NCBI GenBank assembly: GCA_017410165.1
Contig: JAFQRH010000006.1
Location: forward strand, 1 to 64,000
Length of the DNA stretch: 64,000 nt
Source of the DNA: Alistipes sp.
GTDB lineage: Bacteria > Bacteroidota > Bacteroidia > Bacteroidales > Rikenellaceae
Reading direction: 5' to 3'
Positions within the stretch are counted from its first letter, which is position 1, and every line of letters begins with the position of its first letter. The notes beneath the pieces are model-generated. The model saw only the letters and a list, made by a program, of their open reading frames with translations. It was not told the DNA's origin and did not search any database. Shown here in pieces: positions 16,054 through 25,980 of the stretch. Made by a program: the position numbers and the translations under genes.

Positions 16054-18783
16054 ATGACAAACGTAAAACGCGTCTATACTTTCGGCAACAAAGAGGCCGA
16101 GGGTAACGGCAAGATGAGAGAGTTGCTCGGTGGTAAGGGTGCTAACCTCGCCGAGATGAACCTTATCGGTATTCCGGTTCCTCCGGGATTCACCATCACT
16201 ACCGATGTCTGCACCGAGTACTACCAGCACGGTCAGCAGGCAGTTATCGAGATGCTCCGTCCGGAGGTCGAGGCGGCTATCGCAAACATCGAGCGTCTGA
16301 CCGGTCGCAAGTTCGGCGACAAGCAGCTTCCGTTGCTCGTGTCGGTTCGTTCGGGTGCGCGTGCGTCGATGCCGGGTATGATGGATACCATCCTCAACCT
16401 CGGTATGAATGACGAGGCAGTCGAGGCAGTGGCACAGTTGTCGGGCAACCCACGTTTTGCTTGGGACTCGTATCGTCGTTTCGTACAGATGTACGGCGAC
16501 GTGGTACTCGGTATGAAGCCGGTATCGAAAGAGGACCACGATCCATTCGAGGTAATCATCGACGAGCAGAAGGAGAAGCGCGGTGTCAAGATGGATACCG
16601 ACCTTACGACCGACGACTTGAAGGAGTTGGTTGCCAAGTTTAAGGAGGCAGTTAAGAGCCAGACCGGTAAGGAGTTCCCTACCAATCCGTGGGATCAGTT
16701 GTGGGGTGCAATCTGCGCTGTGTTCGGTTCGTGGATGAACGAGCGTGCTATCCTCTATCGTAAGCTGAACAACATCCCGCAGGAGTGGGGTACCGCAGTT
16801 TCGGTTCAGGCAATGGTATTCGGTAATATGGGTGAGAACTCGGCTACCGGTGTTGCTTTCTCGCGTGACGCCGCTACGGGTGAGAACATCTTCAACGGTG
16901 AGTACCTTGTAAATGCACAGGGTGAGGACGTTGTTGCAGGTATCCGTACGCCGCAGCAGATTACCATCGAGGGTTCGCGTCGCTGGGCAAAGGCACAGAA
17001 CATCTCGGAGGAGGAGCGTGCTTCGAAGTACCCTTCGCTCGAAGAGGTTATGCCGGAGGTTTACAAGGAGCTCAACGAGATTCAGCACCACTTGGAGCAG
17101 TACTTTACCGATATGCAGGATATCGAGTTCACCATCCAGGACGGTAAGTTGTGGATGTTGCAGTGCCGTAACGGTAAGCGTACCGGTGCCGCAATGGTGA
17201 AGATTGCAATGGATATGTTGCGCGAGGGTCTCATCGACGAGAAGACCGCTGTTTTGCGTTGTGAGCCGGCTAAACTCGACGAGTTGTTGCACCCTGTATT
17301 CGACAAGAACGCCATCAAGACGGCGAAGGTTGTCGTTAAGGGTCTGCCAGCATCGCCGGGTGCTGCTACCGGTCCGGTTGTCTTCTTCGCAGACGATGCA
17401 GAGAAGGTTCTCGCCGAGACGGGTCAGAAGGCAATCTTGGTTCGTATCGAGACTTCGCCGGAGGATTTGAAGGGTATGCTCGATGCAGCAGGTATCCTCA
17501 CCGCTCGCGGTGGTATGACCTCGCACGCAGCCGTTGTTGCTCGTGGTATGGGTAAGTGCTGCGTATCGGGTGCAGGCGAGTTGGAGATCGACTACAAGGC
17601 ACGCACCATCCAGATTAACGGCTACACCATCAAGGAGGGCGATTGGATTTCGCTCAACGGTTCGACCGGTGAGGTTTACCTCGGTCAGGTTGCAACCAAG
17701 GAGGCGGCTCTCGATGGCGACTTCGGTAAGTTGATGGAGCTCGCTTCGAAATATTCGGTATTGAAGGTTCGCGCAAACGCCGACACGCCGCGTGACGCAC
17801 AGCAGGCATTCGCTTTCGGTGCAGAGGGTATCGGTCTTTGCCGTACGGAGCATATGTTCTTCGAGGGTGACCGTATCAAGGCAATCCGCGAGATGATTCT
17901 CTCGGACGACGAGGATGGTCGCCGTGTGGCTCTTGCCAAGTTGCTCCCTATGCAGCGTGGCGACTTCGAGGGTCTGTTCAAGGTGATGAACGGCTATCCG
18001 GTTATCGTACGTCTGCTCGACCCACCATTGCACGAGTTCGCTCCTAACACGGAGAAGGACCAGCGCGAGATGGCAGAGGTTATGGGTATTCCGTACGAGA
18101 AGGTTGTTGCAAAGGTTGAGGCATTGCACGAGGTGAACCCTATGCTCGGTCACCGTGGTTGCCGTCTGGGTAACACCTATCCGGAGATTACCGAGATGCA
18201 GGCACGTGCCATCATCGAGGCAGCAATGAACGTGAAGGCAAGCGGTATGCCGGTTAAGGTTGAGATTATGGTTCCGCTCGTAGGAAACCACAAGGAGTTG
18301 CGCTACCAGAAGAACATCATCGACCGCGTTGCTAACGAGGTATTCGCAGAGCGTAACGACAAGATCGACTACTTGGTAGGTACGATGATTGAGGTTCCGC
18401 GTGCAGCCGTAACGGCTAACCAGATTGCCGAGGTTGCAGAGTTCTTCTCGTTCGGTACTAACGACTTGACGCAGATGACTCTCGGTTTCTCGCGTGACGA
18501 TATCGCCAAGTTCCTCCCTGTATATTTGGAGAAGAACATCTTGAAGGCCGATCCGTTCAAGGTTCTCGACCGCAACGGTGTTGGTCAGCTCGTTCGCGAG
18601 GCGGTTCTCAAAGGCCGTTCGACCCGTTTGGATTTGAAGTGTGGTATCTGCGGTGAGCACGGTGGTGAGCCGTCGAGCGTAGAGTTCTGCCACTATGCAG
18701 GTCTGAACTACGTAAGTTGCTCGCCGTTCCGTGTGCCTATCGCACGTTTGGCAGCGGCTCACGCAGCACTCAACCAGAAATAG
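16054..18783 (+). CDS. ppdK: Pyruvate, phosphate dikinase
   Basis: Interconverts pyruvate, ATP and phosphate with PEP, AMP and pyrophosphate, a reversible glycolytic step common in anaerobes. The 909 residues contain the N-terminal ATP-grasp domain ([23 protein letters not shown]), the swivelling phosphohistidine domain with His491 ([21 protein letters not shown]), and the C-terminal PEP/pyruvate barrel with Cys866 in [13 protein letters not shown]. Length is slightly above the bacterial norm of about 875. Codon use is visibly biased (GGT, GAG, AAG, CGT), consistent with high expression. A small barrel-protein gene follows after 25 nt. Confidence 0.97.
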   Translation: MTNVKRVYTFGNKEAEGNGKMRELLGGKGANLAEMNLIGIPVPPGFTITTDVCTEYYQHGQQAVIEMLRPEVEAAIANIERLTGRKFGDKQLPLLVSVRSGARASMPGMMDTILNLGMNDEAVEAVAQLSGNPRFAWDSYRRFVQMYGDVVLGMKPVSKEDHDPFEVIIDEQKEKRGVKMDTDLTTDDLKELVAKFKEAVKSQTGKEFPTNPWDQLWGAICAVFGSWMNERAILYRKLNNIPQEWGTAVSVQAMVFGNMGENSATGVAFSRDAATGENIFNGEYLVNAQGEDVVAGIRTPQQITIEGSRRWAKAQNISEEERASKYPSLEEVMPEVYKELNEIQHHLEQYFTDMQDIEFTIQDGKLWMLQCRNGKRTGAAMVKIAMDMLREGLIDEKTAVLRCEPAKLDELLHPVFDKNAIKTAKVVVKGLPASPGAATGPVVFFADDAEKVLAETGQKAILVRIETSPEDLKGMLDAAGILTARGGMTSHAAVVARGMGKCCVSGAGELEIDYKARTIQINGYTIKEGDWISLNGSTGEVYLGQVATKEAALDGDFGKLMELASKYSVLKVRANADTPRDAQQAFAFGAEGIGLCRTEHMFFEGDRIKAIREMILSDDEDGRRVALAKLLPMQRGDFEGLFKVMNGYPVIVRLLDPPLHEFAPNTEKDQREMAEVMGIPYEKVVAKVEALHEVNPMLGHRGCRLGNTYPEITEMQARAIIEAAMNVKASGMPVKVEIMVPLVGNHKELRYQKNIIDRVANEVFAERNDKIDYLVGTMIEVPRAAVTANQIAEVAEFFSFGTNDLTQMTLGFSRDDIAKFLPVYLEKNILKADPFKVLDRNGVGQLVREAVLKGRSTRLDLKCGICGEHGGEPSSVEFCHYAGLNYVSCSPFRVPIARLAAAHAALNQK

Positions 18784-18808
18784 TAACCGCTAAAAGCGCG
18801 CAAACCCG

Positions 18809-19300
18809 ATGAAACGTCTTTTGTCGATAGCGATGCTGCTCATTACGCTCCTCTGTGCGACCACCGACAAGGTGGCCGCACAAGAGAAGGGCGATTGGGG
18901 CGTTGGTCTGCGCAACTCGCTCTACACCCATACGGGTCACGGAGCGAAGTACGGTGTTGGCGTTTTTGCCCGCTACAACTTCATCGACGGATTGCGTATC
19001 GAGCCATCCGTGTCGGTGGTTTGTGGCAATGGTTGCTCGGTTGATATCTCGGCCGACGTCCATTATACGATATGTTTGAGCAAGACGCACCGCAATATGT
19101 GGCTATATCCGATTGTCGGTGTCGGCGTGAACGAGATAAATCGTTGGTCGATGTCGGTCAATCTGGGTGTGGGCTACGATTGGGACATCACGCATAATTG
19201 GATATTCTCGGCAATGGTGCGATATATGATTCAAACCGCCAACCACGCATATCTGCGCAATCCGATTGTGCCGCAAATCAATGTGAGTTACCGCTTTTAG
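18809..19300 (+). CDS. Small outer-membrane beta-barrel protein
   Basis: 163 residues with a signal peptide (MKRLLSIAMLLITLLCATTDKVAAQ). Alternating hydrophobic strands follow (YGVGVFARYNFIDGLRIEPSVSVV, WSMSVNLGVGYDWDI) and the C-terminus is VSYRF, with the terminal Phe expected of BAM-assembled barrels. The length suggests about eight strands, as in OmpX/OmpW-type proteins. The function is unknown. It may be read through from ppdK and is followed by a strong terminator. Confidence 0.75.
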   Translation: MKRLLSIAMLLITLLCATTDKVAAQEKGDWGVGLRNSLYTHTGHGAKYGVGVFARYNFIDGLRIEPSVSVVCGNGCSVDISADVHYTICLSKTHRNMWLYPIVGVGVNEINRWSMSVNLGVGYDWDITHNWIFSAMVRYMIQTANHAYLRNPIVPQINVSYRF

Positions 19301-19328
19301 CGCGCAAGCGTAGAGATTTTTCAGCCAT

Positions 19329-19373
19329 ATCGGCGCACTCCGTATTTTCGGGGGTGCGCCGATTTGTTTTTTT
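19329..19373 (+). terminator. Terminator after the small barrel gene
   Basis: ATCGGCGCACTCC and GGGGTGCGCCGAT form the stem, followed by TTGTTTTTTT. Fragments of the stem (GCGCCGATT, TTGCCGATTGATG) are repeated several times in the next 120 bp before gadB. Confidence 0.85.
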
Positions 19374-19543
19374 AGGGGGAGTGCGTCGATTTGTTTTTTA
19401 GGGGGGCGCCGATTCTGTTTTGTGGTGGGGTGTGTTTTGTGCGGTGTGCGCCGATTGATGTTTGAGTGGTTTGCCGATTGATGTTTGGTTTGGTACGGTT
19501 TGTGAAACGCTCACGAGGTGTTAATCTTAAAGTTTTTACAGTT

Positions 19544-20953
19544 ATGAATCATCAAAACACCTGCAAAGCCGACACCGCTGCGTCGGCCGCAAACGCCACC
19601 CTCACACCGGCACCAACCGAACACCTCCCGCGCCACTCGACACCGCCCGAACAGGCGTATCAGATGGTCAAGGACGAGACCTATCCGCAGACACAGCCAC
19701 GCCTCAATCTGGCGACCTTCGTCACGACCTATATGGACGACTATGCGACGAAACTGATGAACGAGGCAATCTCCGTGAACTATATCGACGAGACGGAGTA
19801 TCCGCGCGTGGCGGTTATGTGCGGTCGTTGCATCAACATCATCGCCAATATGTGGCACACGCCGGAGAAGAGCGAGTGGAAGTGTGGTGCTGTCGGCATC
19901 GGCTCGTCGGAGGCGTGTATGTTGGGCGGTGTGGCTGCGTGGTTGCGCTGGAAGGAGCGTCGCAAGGCGCAGGGCAAGCCGTGCGATAAGCCGAATCTGG
20001 TGGTCAGCTCGGCGTTTCAAGTCGTATGGGAGAAGTTCTGCCAACTGTGGCAAATCGAGATGCGACAGGTGCCGATTTCGCTCGAAAAGCCGACGCTCGA
20101 CGCTGCCGATGCGCTGGCGGTTTGCGACGAGAACACCATCTGCATCGTGCCGATTGCGGGCGTGACGTGGACGGGTCTGAACGACGATATCGCTGCCCTC
20201 GATGCCGCACTCGACAAGTATAACGCACGTACGGGCTACGATATTCCGATTCACGTCGATGCTGCTTCGGGTGGCTTCATTCTGCCATTCATCAAGCCGG
20301 AGGAGAAGTGGGACTTCCGCCTGAAATGGGTCTATTCGATATCCACGTCGGGCCATAAGTACGGACTTGTCTATCCGGGTCTGGGTTGGGTCGTATGGCG
20401 CGACAAGAAGTATCTGCCGAAGGAGATGTCGTTCAGCGTGAACTACCTCGGTGCCGCCATCACGCAGGTCGGACTGAACTTCTCGCGTCCGGCGGCGCAG
20501 ATTCTCGGCCAATACTACAACTTTATCCGCTACGGCGAGGAGGGCTACCGCGAGATACAGCAGCAGTCGATGGCCATCGCCGAGTATTGCCACAAGCGTA
20601 TCGGTGCGATGAAGTGCTTCCATAACTACTCGACGAAGGTCGATAATCCGTTATTTATATGGTATATGGATCCGGAGTACGACCGGACGGCGAAGTGGAC
20701 GCTCTACGACTTGCAGGCGACACTGCAACAGAGCGGTTGGATGGTACCCGCCTACACGATGCCGAAGGCGATAGAGGATATGGTTGTGATGCGTGTCGTT
20801 GTGCGTCAGGGGATGACGCGCGATATGGCGGATATGCTCCTTGCCGATATCGAGGCGGCGGTTGCCGAGTTCGACAAGTTGAAGTATCCGACCACCTCGC
20901 GTCTGGCATACGAGAAGCGCGAGAAGCAGATGGGTAAGGTCTTTACGCACTAA
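19544..20953 (+). CDS. gadB: Glutamate decarboxylase
   Basis: PLP-dependent decarboxylation of glutamate to GABA and CO2, consuming a proton and giving acid resistance and GABA output. The 469 residues closely match the usual length of about 466. The PLP lysine is Lys272 in STSGHKYG. Also present are GIGSSEACMLGG, the PLP-binding stretch IPIHVDAASGGF, and the C-terminal tail ending KVFTH, the segment that closes the active site at neutral pH in E. coli GadB. The start MNHQNTCK follows a weak promoter (TTTG-N19-TAATCTTA). No GABA antiporter (gadC) or glutaminase gene is adjacent. Confidence 0.96.
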   Translation: MNHQNTCKADTAASAANATLTPAPTEHLPRHSTPPEQAYQMVKDETYPQTQPRLNLATFVTTYMDDYATKLMNEAISVNYIDETEYPRVAVMCGRCINIIANMWHTPEKSEWKCGAVGIGSSEACMLGGVAAWLRWKERRKAQGKPCDKPNLVVSSAFQVVWEKFCQLWQIEMRQVPISLEKPTLDAADALAVCDENTICIVPIAGVTWTGLNDDIAALDAALDKYNARTGYDIPIHVDAASGGFILPFIKPEEKWDFRLKWVYSISTSGHKYGLVYPGLGWVVWRDKKYLPKEMSFSVNYLGAAITQVGLNFSRPAAQILGQYYNFIRYGEEGYREIQQQSMAIAEYCHKRIGAMKCFHNYSTKVDNPLFIWYMDPEYDRTAKWTLYDLQATLQQSGWMVPAYTMPKAIEDMVVMRVVVRQGMTRDMADMLLADIEAAVAEFDKLKYPTTSRLAYEKREKQMGKVFTH

Positions 20954-20985
20954 ACGCCTTGCTTGCCACGCGCACAACCTCAAAC

Positions 20986-21029
20986 AAAAAGGGCGTGTCT
21001 AAAAAACTTGTTAGACACGCCCTTTTTTT
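20986..21029. terminator. Bidirectional terminator between gadB and the ROK kinase
   Basis: A near-perfect inverted repeat AAAAAGGGCGTGTCTAA / TTAGACACGCCCTTTTTTT gives a T run in both directions and serves the two convergent genes. Confidence 0.93.
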
Positions 21030-21051
21030 GGTAGCGCGGCCAGCGGCTCTG

Positions 21052-22062
21052 CTACATATTCTGCCAAACGAGAGCCGATGCGCCGAGGATGGCGGCATTC
21101 TTGCTCTGCAAGCCCGACGGGAGAATCTTCACCTTGTTCTTGAATGCGAACAACATATTCTCCTCCATATACCACTTAATCGGGTCGAAGAGCACTTCGC
21201 CTGCCTTTGCCAGACCGCCAAAGAGGAAGATTGCCTCCGGCGAGGTGATGGTCACAGCGTCAGCCAAAGCGTAACCCAGACGCTGACCCGTCAGACGGAA
21301 CGCCTCCAAAGCAATCGGGTCGCCCTTGGCTGCTGCCTGCGAGAGCATAGCCGAGTCGAGGTCGGCAAACGAAATATTGCGCAGTGGCGATGGGTCGTTC
21401 ATCGTTGCCATCAACTCGAATGCCGTACGCTTGATACCGATAGCCGATGCGTACGCCTCCAAGCAACCCTTGCGACCGCAACCGCACTCGCGACCGCCGC
21501 GCTCGACAATCACGTGGCCGAACTCGCCCGCGAAACCGTCGTGGCCGTAGATCATCTGACCGTTCGAGACGAAGCCCGAACCTACGCCCGTGCCGAGCGT
21601 AATCATTATGAAGTCCTTCATACCCTTTGCGTTACCATAGACCATCTCGCCGATTGTCGCAGCGTTGGCATCGTTGGTCACATAGATCGGCACGCCCGGG
21701 AAGTATTTGCCTACGTCGCCCGCGAAGTTGAACATACGCAGCGACTCGTCCTGATTCTCGTCCTCGGCGGTAAACTTCCAGAGGTTTGCCGGAGTCTCGA
21801 TTGTACCCTTGTAGTAGTTGGCGTTCGGTGCGCCGATACCGATACCGATCAACTCAAACTCGAAATTCACCGAGCGCACGAGCATCTGCATCGCCTCGCA
21901 CAGGTCGGCAACGTAGCGCGGATAGTCCTTATAAGCAGGATATGCACGGGTCGAGATAACCGACTCGCCATAGAGTTCGCCCTTCTCGTCCACCAAACCG
22001 AAAGCGGTGTTGATACCACCGATATCGACACCAAATGCTAATTTTTTCATAGTTTTATTCAT
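21052..22062 (-). CDS. ROK-family sugar kinase (probable glucokinase)
   Basis: ATP-dependent sugar kinase, most likely glucokinase. The 336 residues show the ATP-binding start FGVDIGGINTAFGLVDEKG, the catalytic-base region VTNDANAATIGEMVYG, LGTGVGSGFV and the ROK signature with zinc ligands (GHVIVERGGRECGCGRKGCLE). There is no N-terminal helix-turn-helix, so it is an enzyme and not a ROK repressor. Two starts are possible (MNKTMKKLAFG); the second gives 332 residues. A gap of about 200 bp with repeats separates it from folC, so it may have its own promoter. Confidence 0.92.
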   Translation of the reverse strand: MNKTMKKLAFGVDIGGINTAFGLVDEKGELYGESVISTRAYPAYKDYPRYVADLCEAMQMLVRSVNFEFELIGIGIGAPNANYYKGTIETPANLWKFTAEDENQDESLRMFNFAGDVGKYFPGVPIYVTNDANAATIGEMVYGNAKGMKDFIMITLGTGVGSGFVSNGQMIYGHDGFAGEFGHVIVERGGRECGCGRKGCLEAYASAIGIKRTAFELMATMNDPSPLRNISFADLDSAMLSQAAAKGDPIALEAFRLTGQRLGYALADAVTITSPEAIFLFGGLAKAGEVLFDPIKWYMEENMLFAFKNKVKILPSGLQSKNAAILGASALVWQNM

Positions 22063-22140
22063 TTTAGGTTTTTTCTATATTTTTTTCGTTAGTTGCAAGT
22101 GTTGTGCGTACGGTTTTTATGCAGTTGCTTGCCGTGCGCA

Positions 22141-22228
22141 GGTTTCGTATAGTTGCCCCCCAGAGCACGGTTTTCATATAGTTGCCTCCCCAGAGCGCGG
22201 TTTTCATATAGCCCCCCCAGAGCGCGGT
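22141..22228. repeat. 29-bp tandem repeat, three copies
   Basis: Three consecutive variants of GGTTTTCATATAGTTGCC followed by CCCCAGAGCGC, between the ROK kinase and folC. Copy length varies by loss of GTTG or single C residues. Confidence 0.85.
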
Positions 22229-22258
22229 TGCGAGCAGTTTATGTGCTGCCGTGTGCGG

Positions 22259-23551
22259 TTAGAGTGCCTCGGCAACTACAAAGGTCGAGCCACCGATAAA
22301 GAGCGTATCCTCCTCCGTGAGCATACCCTTTGCACGCTCGACAGCCGCCGGTACGCCATCCACCCACTCGAAGTCGAGTCCTGCGGCAGTGGCTGCCTCC
22401 GTAACGCTTTCGGCAGTGGCTGCACGCGCAATGTCGGCACGCGTGAAGATGTAGTGTGCATCGGCGGGCATCAATCGCAGTATCTCGCCGATATTCTTAT
22501 CCTCGCAGAAGCCCATCACGCAGTAGAGTCGTCCGCCCGATGCACTTTGGCGCAGTTGGTCGGCAACGTGGGCGATGCCGTGGGCGTTGTGTCCCGTGTC
22601 GCAAATCACCGTCGGACGCTTGGAGAGCACCTGCCAACGCCCCTGAAACGAGGTGAGTTGCACAACGTCGCGCAGACCCTCGATAAATGCACGGCGGCTG
22701 ATGGATAGCGGTGTGTTTTCGTGCAAAAAGTCGGCAGCGGCGCAGACAATGGCGACGTTCTGTCGCTGATACTCGCCGAGCAGACCCACACGGAGCGTAT
22801 ATTGCTGACCGTCGCGCGTACGAATCATATCGAACACCTGTCGGTCGCCCTCTGCGTATTGAGCGCGACACACGAAGACGTCGTCGGCATAGATGACCGT
22901 CGAGCGGCAGTCCTGCGCAATCTCCTCGATGACAAGGTTATACGCCTTGTTGCGTTCGCCGACGATGACCGGAATACTCTTCTTGATGATGCCACCCTTC
23001 TCGCGTGCAATCTTCGGGAGCGAGTCGCCGAGCAGAGCCGTATGCTCCAAACCGACGTTGGTGATGATGCTCAGTGCCGGAATGACGATGTTCGTCGCAT
23101 CCAACCTTCCGCCCAAACCCGTCTCGATGATTGCCACCTCGACATCGCACTGCGCGAAGTAGTCGAACGCCAGCACGGTTGCCATCTCGAAGAACGACAA
23201 CTCGCACTCCTCCATCTCCTGACGGTGTTTATTGACAAAATTGACCACCTTCTGCTTGGATATCATCTCGCCACCGACGCGAATCCTCTCGCGGAAGTCG
23301 GTCAGGTGCGGCGAGGTGTAGAGCCCCGTCTGGTAGCCCGCTTGTTGGAGAACGGCGGCGAGCATATTTGCCACCGAGCCCTTGCCGTTTGTGCCGGCTA
23401 TGTGGATGATGAAGTAGTTGCGCTGCGGATTGCCGATTTTGCGACAAAACTCCGAGACGCGCTCCAAGCCGGGTTTATACGCCGTTGCGCCCTGCAAGTG
23501 GAAGGCGGGCAGCGACGAGAATAGGTAGTTGATGGTTTCCGAATAGTTCAT
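22259..23551 (-). CDS. folC: Folylpolyglutamate / dihydrofolate synthase
   Basis: Adds glutamate to folates (and possibly to dihydropteroate) with ATP. The 430 residues have the Mur-ligase fold: P-loop HIAGTNGKGSVANMLA, folate-binding TSPHLTDFRERI, the EVAIIETGLGGRLDATN segment and ITNVGLEHTALLGD. The C-terminal domain contains VICDTGHNAHG and ends FIGGSTFVVAEAL. The upstream neighbour on this strand is lnt, 18 nt away, so the two are probably cotranscribed. Confidence 0.95.
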   Translation of the reverse strand: MNYSETINYLFSSLPAFHLQGATAYKPGLERVSEFCRKIGNPQRNYFIIHIAGTNGKGSVANMLAAVLQQAGYQTGLYTSPHLTDFRERIRVGGEMISKQKVVNFVNKHRQEMEECELSFFEMATVLAFDYFAQCDVEVAIIETGLGGRLDATNIVIPALSIITNVGLEHTALLGDSLPKIAREKGGIIKKSIPVIVGERNKAYNLVIEEIAQDCRSTVIYADDVFVCRAQYAEGDRQVFDMIRTRDGQQYTLRVGLLGEYQRQNVAIVCAAADFLHENTPLSISRRAFIEGLRDVVQLTSFQGRWQVLSKRPTVICDTGHNAHGIAHVADQLRQSASGGRLYCVMGFCEDKNIGEILRLMPADAHYIFTRADIARAATAESVTEAATAAGLDFEWVDGVPAAVERAKGMLTEEDTLFIGGSTFVVAEAL

Positions 23552-23569
23552 ATAAGCGTAAGCCGTGTG

Positions 23570-25150
23570 TTAATCGACCAAATAAAATCGTTTCTTTGCG
23601 TTGTATGCCACGCAGTAGAGCAGGCAGAGCAGTGCTACGTACAACGAGATGCGCCCTAAGTAGTCGCCGTGGCGCGTGTAGAATGTGATGCGGTTGTTCG
23701 TGCGCAGGTCGGCGGTCAGCACACCGCGCTCGTCCCACTCCATACGCGACAGGTCGTCGCCACGGCTGGTGATGAAGCCCGACACGCCCGTATTTGCGCT
23801 GCGTGCTACATCCCTGCGGTGCTCGATTGCGCGCAGACGACAGAACGAGAAGAGATAGCGATGACCCGAGGTGTTGCCCCACCAACCATCGTTCGAGACG
23901 ACGCCGATTAACTCGGCACCGTTGCGGACAAATTCGCCGAGAAACTCGCCATAAAGTCCCTCGTAGCAGATGGCAGGTGCTATGCGGATGTCGTTGTGCG
24001 AGAACGGGCGAGCCGTCTTGCCGATACCCAACTGACCGACCGTGCCTCCGAGGTCGATGGCGAAGATGCCACCCTCGCGCAACCACGCAGGAATGGTCTC
24101 CACGCCGACAACGAGTTTGGCTTTATGGTGTACGGCAGGGGCCTCCGCCGTAGCGTCGATTCCGATTGAGGTGTTGTAGATGTCGTAGTAGGTGCCACCC
24201 GAGCGGCGAGCCGTCTCCGAGCCGCGCTCCTTGCCGTACATTCGTACGCTCTCGCATCCGGTGACAATCATCGCCTGCGGATTGTGTGCGGCGAGCTCCG
24301 ATGCGAAGCGACGCACGACCGGCTCCGAGGCGATATGTCCCTCGTGGAGCATTGCGCCGAGCGAGGTCTCGGGCATCAGCACAAACTGCACCGAGTCGGG
24401 TGTCTCGCGTAGCAACGCGAGCAGATTCTCCTGCTGCCAAGCGGCATCCGAGTTGAATTTTTCGTAGCAATCGACATTCGGCTGTACAACCGAGATGCTG
24501 ACCTTCTCTTGCGAGGTGTAACGTTCGCGCTCCGGCGAATTGACCTCGTAGAGTACGAGCGAAACCACCATCGGCACAACGAGAGCAAGGGTCGTTGCCA
24601 CCCACGCACGCTTGCGCATCGTGAGCAGCGACTGCGTAGCCAAGACGTTGAGCGTCAGCACCCACAGCGAGCCACCGAGCACGCCCGTCCATTCATACCA
24701 CTGCACCGCCCACGTGTCGTTCGAGAAGCCGTTGCCGAGCACCAGCCACGGGAACGAGAGCGCAGGGGCGTTGATGTAGAGGTATTCGCCCGAAATCCAC
24801 GCCACGATGAAGAAGAGGTACGCCAACCCCTTCGGTGTGTGTTTCGATACGATGTGGAACAGCACGAATGCCGCCAAACTCCACCACGTCGAGAAGAAGG
24901 TGGCGGCAATCGGGCCAATCGGCGTAGCGTTCCAAATCCACCATACGGTGGCGACGTTCCATACAACGAAGGTCAGCGTGGCCCAACCCGTCATACGCAG
25001 CGCGTCGCGCCACGAGGCGGAGTATTGTGCGCTGATAAGAAGCAGTGGAACAAGAGCCACAGCAAGTGGCAAACCACCCGCGCCAACCCATCCGCTGGTG
25101 AGCAGCAGAGCCGACACAAGCGACAGTGTCAGGCGCAATTTGGTGGACAT
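23570..25150 (-). CDS. lnt: Apolipoprotein N-acyltransferase
   Basis: Adds the third acyl chain to the N-terminal Cys of lipoproteins in the inner membrane. About 526 residues: roughly six membrane segments in the first 200 residues, then a nitrilase-type catalytic domain with the Glu-Lys-Cys triad visible in LMPETS, HHKAKLVVGVE and AICYEGLYGE, and a final helix (ISLYVALLCLLYCVAYN). The family motif GVVSNDGWWGNTSG is present. I prefer the MSTKLRL start because the likely promoter leaves only about 13 nt before the alternative ATG 21 nt upstream. It probably forms an operon with folC. Confidence 0.93.
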   Translation of the reverse strand: MSTKLRLTLSLVSALLLTSGWVGAGGLPLAVALVPLLLISAQYSASWRDALRMTGWATLTFVVWNVATVWWIWNATPIGPIAATFFSTWWSLAAFVLFHIVSKHTPKGLAYLFFIVAWISGEYLYINAPALSFPWLVLGNGFSNDTWAVQWYEWTGVLGGSLWVLTLNVLATQSLLTMRKRAWVATTLALVVPMVVSLVLYEVNSPERERYTSQEKVSISVVQPNVDCYEKFNSDAAWQQENLLALLRETPDSVQFVLMPETSLGAMLHEGHIASEPVVRRFASELAAHNPQAMIVTGCESVRMYGKERGSETARRSGGTYYDIYNTSIGIDATAEAPAVHHKAKLVVGVETIPAWLREGGIFAIDLGGTVGQLGIGKTARPFSHNDIRIAPAICYEGLYGEFLGEFVRNGAELIGVVSNDGWWGNTSGHRYLFSFCRLRAIEHRRDVARSANTGVSGFITSRGDDLSRMEWDERGVLTADLRTNNRITFYTRHGDYLGRISLYVALLCLLYCVAYNAKKRFYLVD

Positions 25151-25190
25151 ATGTCTCTCGAAATGTATCATATTCGCAATTACTTATTTG

Positions 25191-25198
25191 CAAATATA
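25191..25198 (-). promoter_or_regulatory. -7 box of the lnt-folC promoter
   Basis: TATATTTG on the minus strand matches TAnnTTTG. It lies about 40 nt before the preferred lnt start. No clear -33 box. Confidence 0.5.
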
Positions 25199-25242
25199 CG
25201 TAATTTGTACGTAATTTCGTCTTTTTGCAGGGTTTGTTTCAC

Positions 25243-25276
25243 AAAAAAACACCGCTTTCCGTTGTGGAAAGCGGTG
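25243..25276 (-). terminator. Terminator of the following small barrel gene
   Basis: On the minus strand CACCGCTTTCC / GGAAAGCGGTG with a 5-nt loop is followed by seven T. Confidence 0.9.
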
Positions 25277-25299
25277 CAATTCGGATAAGTGGTTACCGA

Positions 25300-25800
25300 T
25301 TAGAAGCAGTAAACGCACGAAACACCACAGTTGGCAAGGCCCATTCCGTTGAAACCTACATTCTTCCAGTTTCTGGAAAGTACATAGCCACCGTATGCCA
25401 TATCAACACCAATCGAAGGAGTCCAGTCGATCGAAAGTTTGATAGGTACCGAGTGGAACTTGATACCGAGCTTTGCACAGCCGGCAGCACCAACATAAGC
25501 ATAGTTCTCACGACCACCGACGTTTACACCGGCACCTGCATCGAAGAACCAATCACCTGCACTTGGAGTCCAATCCATCGTGCAAACATTCCAGTTGTGG
25601 AGAGCCGTAAAATCGGCGGTAAGACCGCTATACGAAACCCAACCCATACCGAAACGTGCCTCAACATAGTTACCATTCTCGAAGCCATACTCGCCGACTG
25701 CCTGCAAGCCCGAACCTACACGACCACCGACTGCCCAACCCTGCGCCTGTGCGCTAACAGCAACGAACAATACTGCCAAAGTGAGTAAAATCTTTTTCAT
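25300..25800 (-). CDS. Small secreted or outer-membrane beta-rich protein
   Basis: 166 residues beginning with a signal peptide (MKKILLTLAVLFVAVSAQAQ). The rest is glycine- and aromatic-rich with alternating strands (GWAVGGRVGSGLQAVGEYGF, YVEARFGMGWVSYSG) and ends in a terminal Phe (CVYCF). This fits a small outer-membrane barrel, but no specific family is recognisable. I start at the ATG at 25800, since upstream in-frame codons are AT-rich leader. It has its own terminator and is transcribed divergently from rubrerythrin. Confidence 0.75.
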   Translation of the reverse strand: MKKILLTLAVLFVAVSAQAQGWAVGGRVGSGLQAVGEYGFENGNYVEARFGMGWVSYSGLTADFTALHNWNVCTMDWTPSAGDWFFDAGAGVNVGGRENYAYVGAAGCAKLGIKFHSVPIKLSIDWTPSIGVDMAYGGYVLSRNWKNVGFNGMGLANCGVSCVYCF

Positions 25801-25911
25801 AAGCAAAAAGTTATTAATGATTAAAATGTGTTTTCTCTTCACAAAGATATATAAAAATATGTAAAACAATCAAAACTTGTCGAATATTTTTTCGTTTGCC
25901 GTTGTGCAGGT

Positions 25912-25942
25912 TTTGCGTTTTCAAAAAATCGTTGTATCTTCG
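25912..25942 (+). promoter_or_regulatory. Promoter of rubrerythrin
   Basis: TTTG, exactly 19 nt, then TATCTTCG. Confidence 0.65.
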
Positions 25943-25980
25943 CATTAACAAAATGTCTAACCAAAAAACAGATTATAACT

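Noticed and set aside
16030-18762. Long minus-strand ORF (910 codons) opposite ppdK
   Set aside because: Antisense shadow caused by strong codon bias of ppdK; the translation has no domain motifs and is rich in Arg, His, Leu and Thr without structure.
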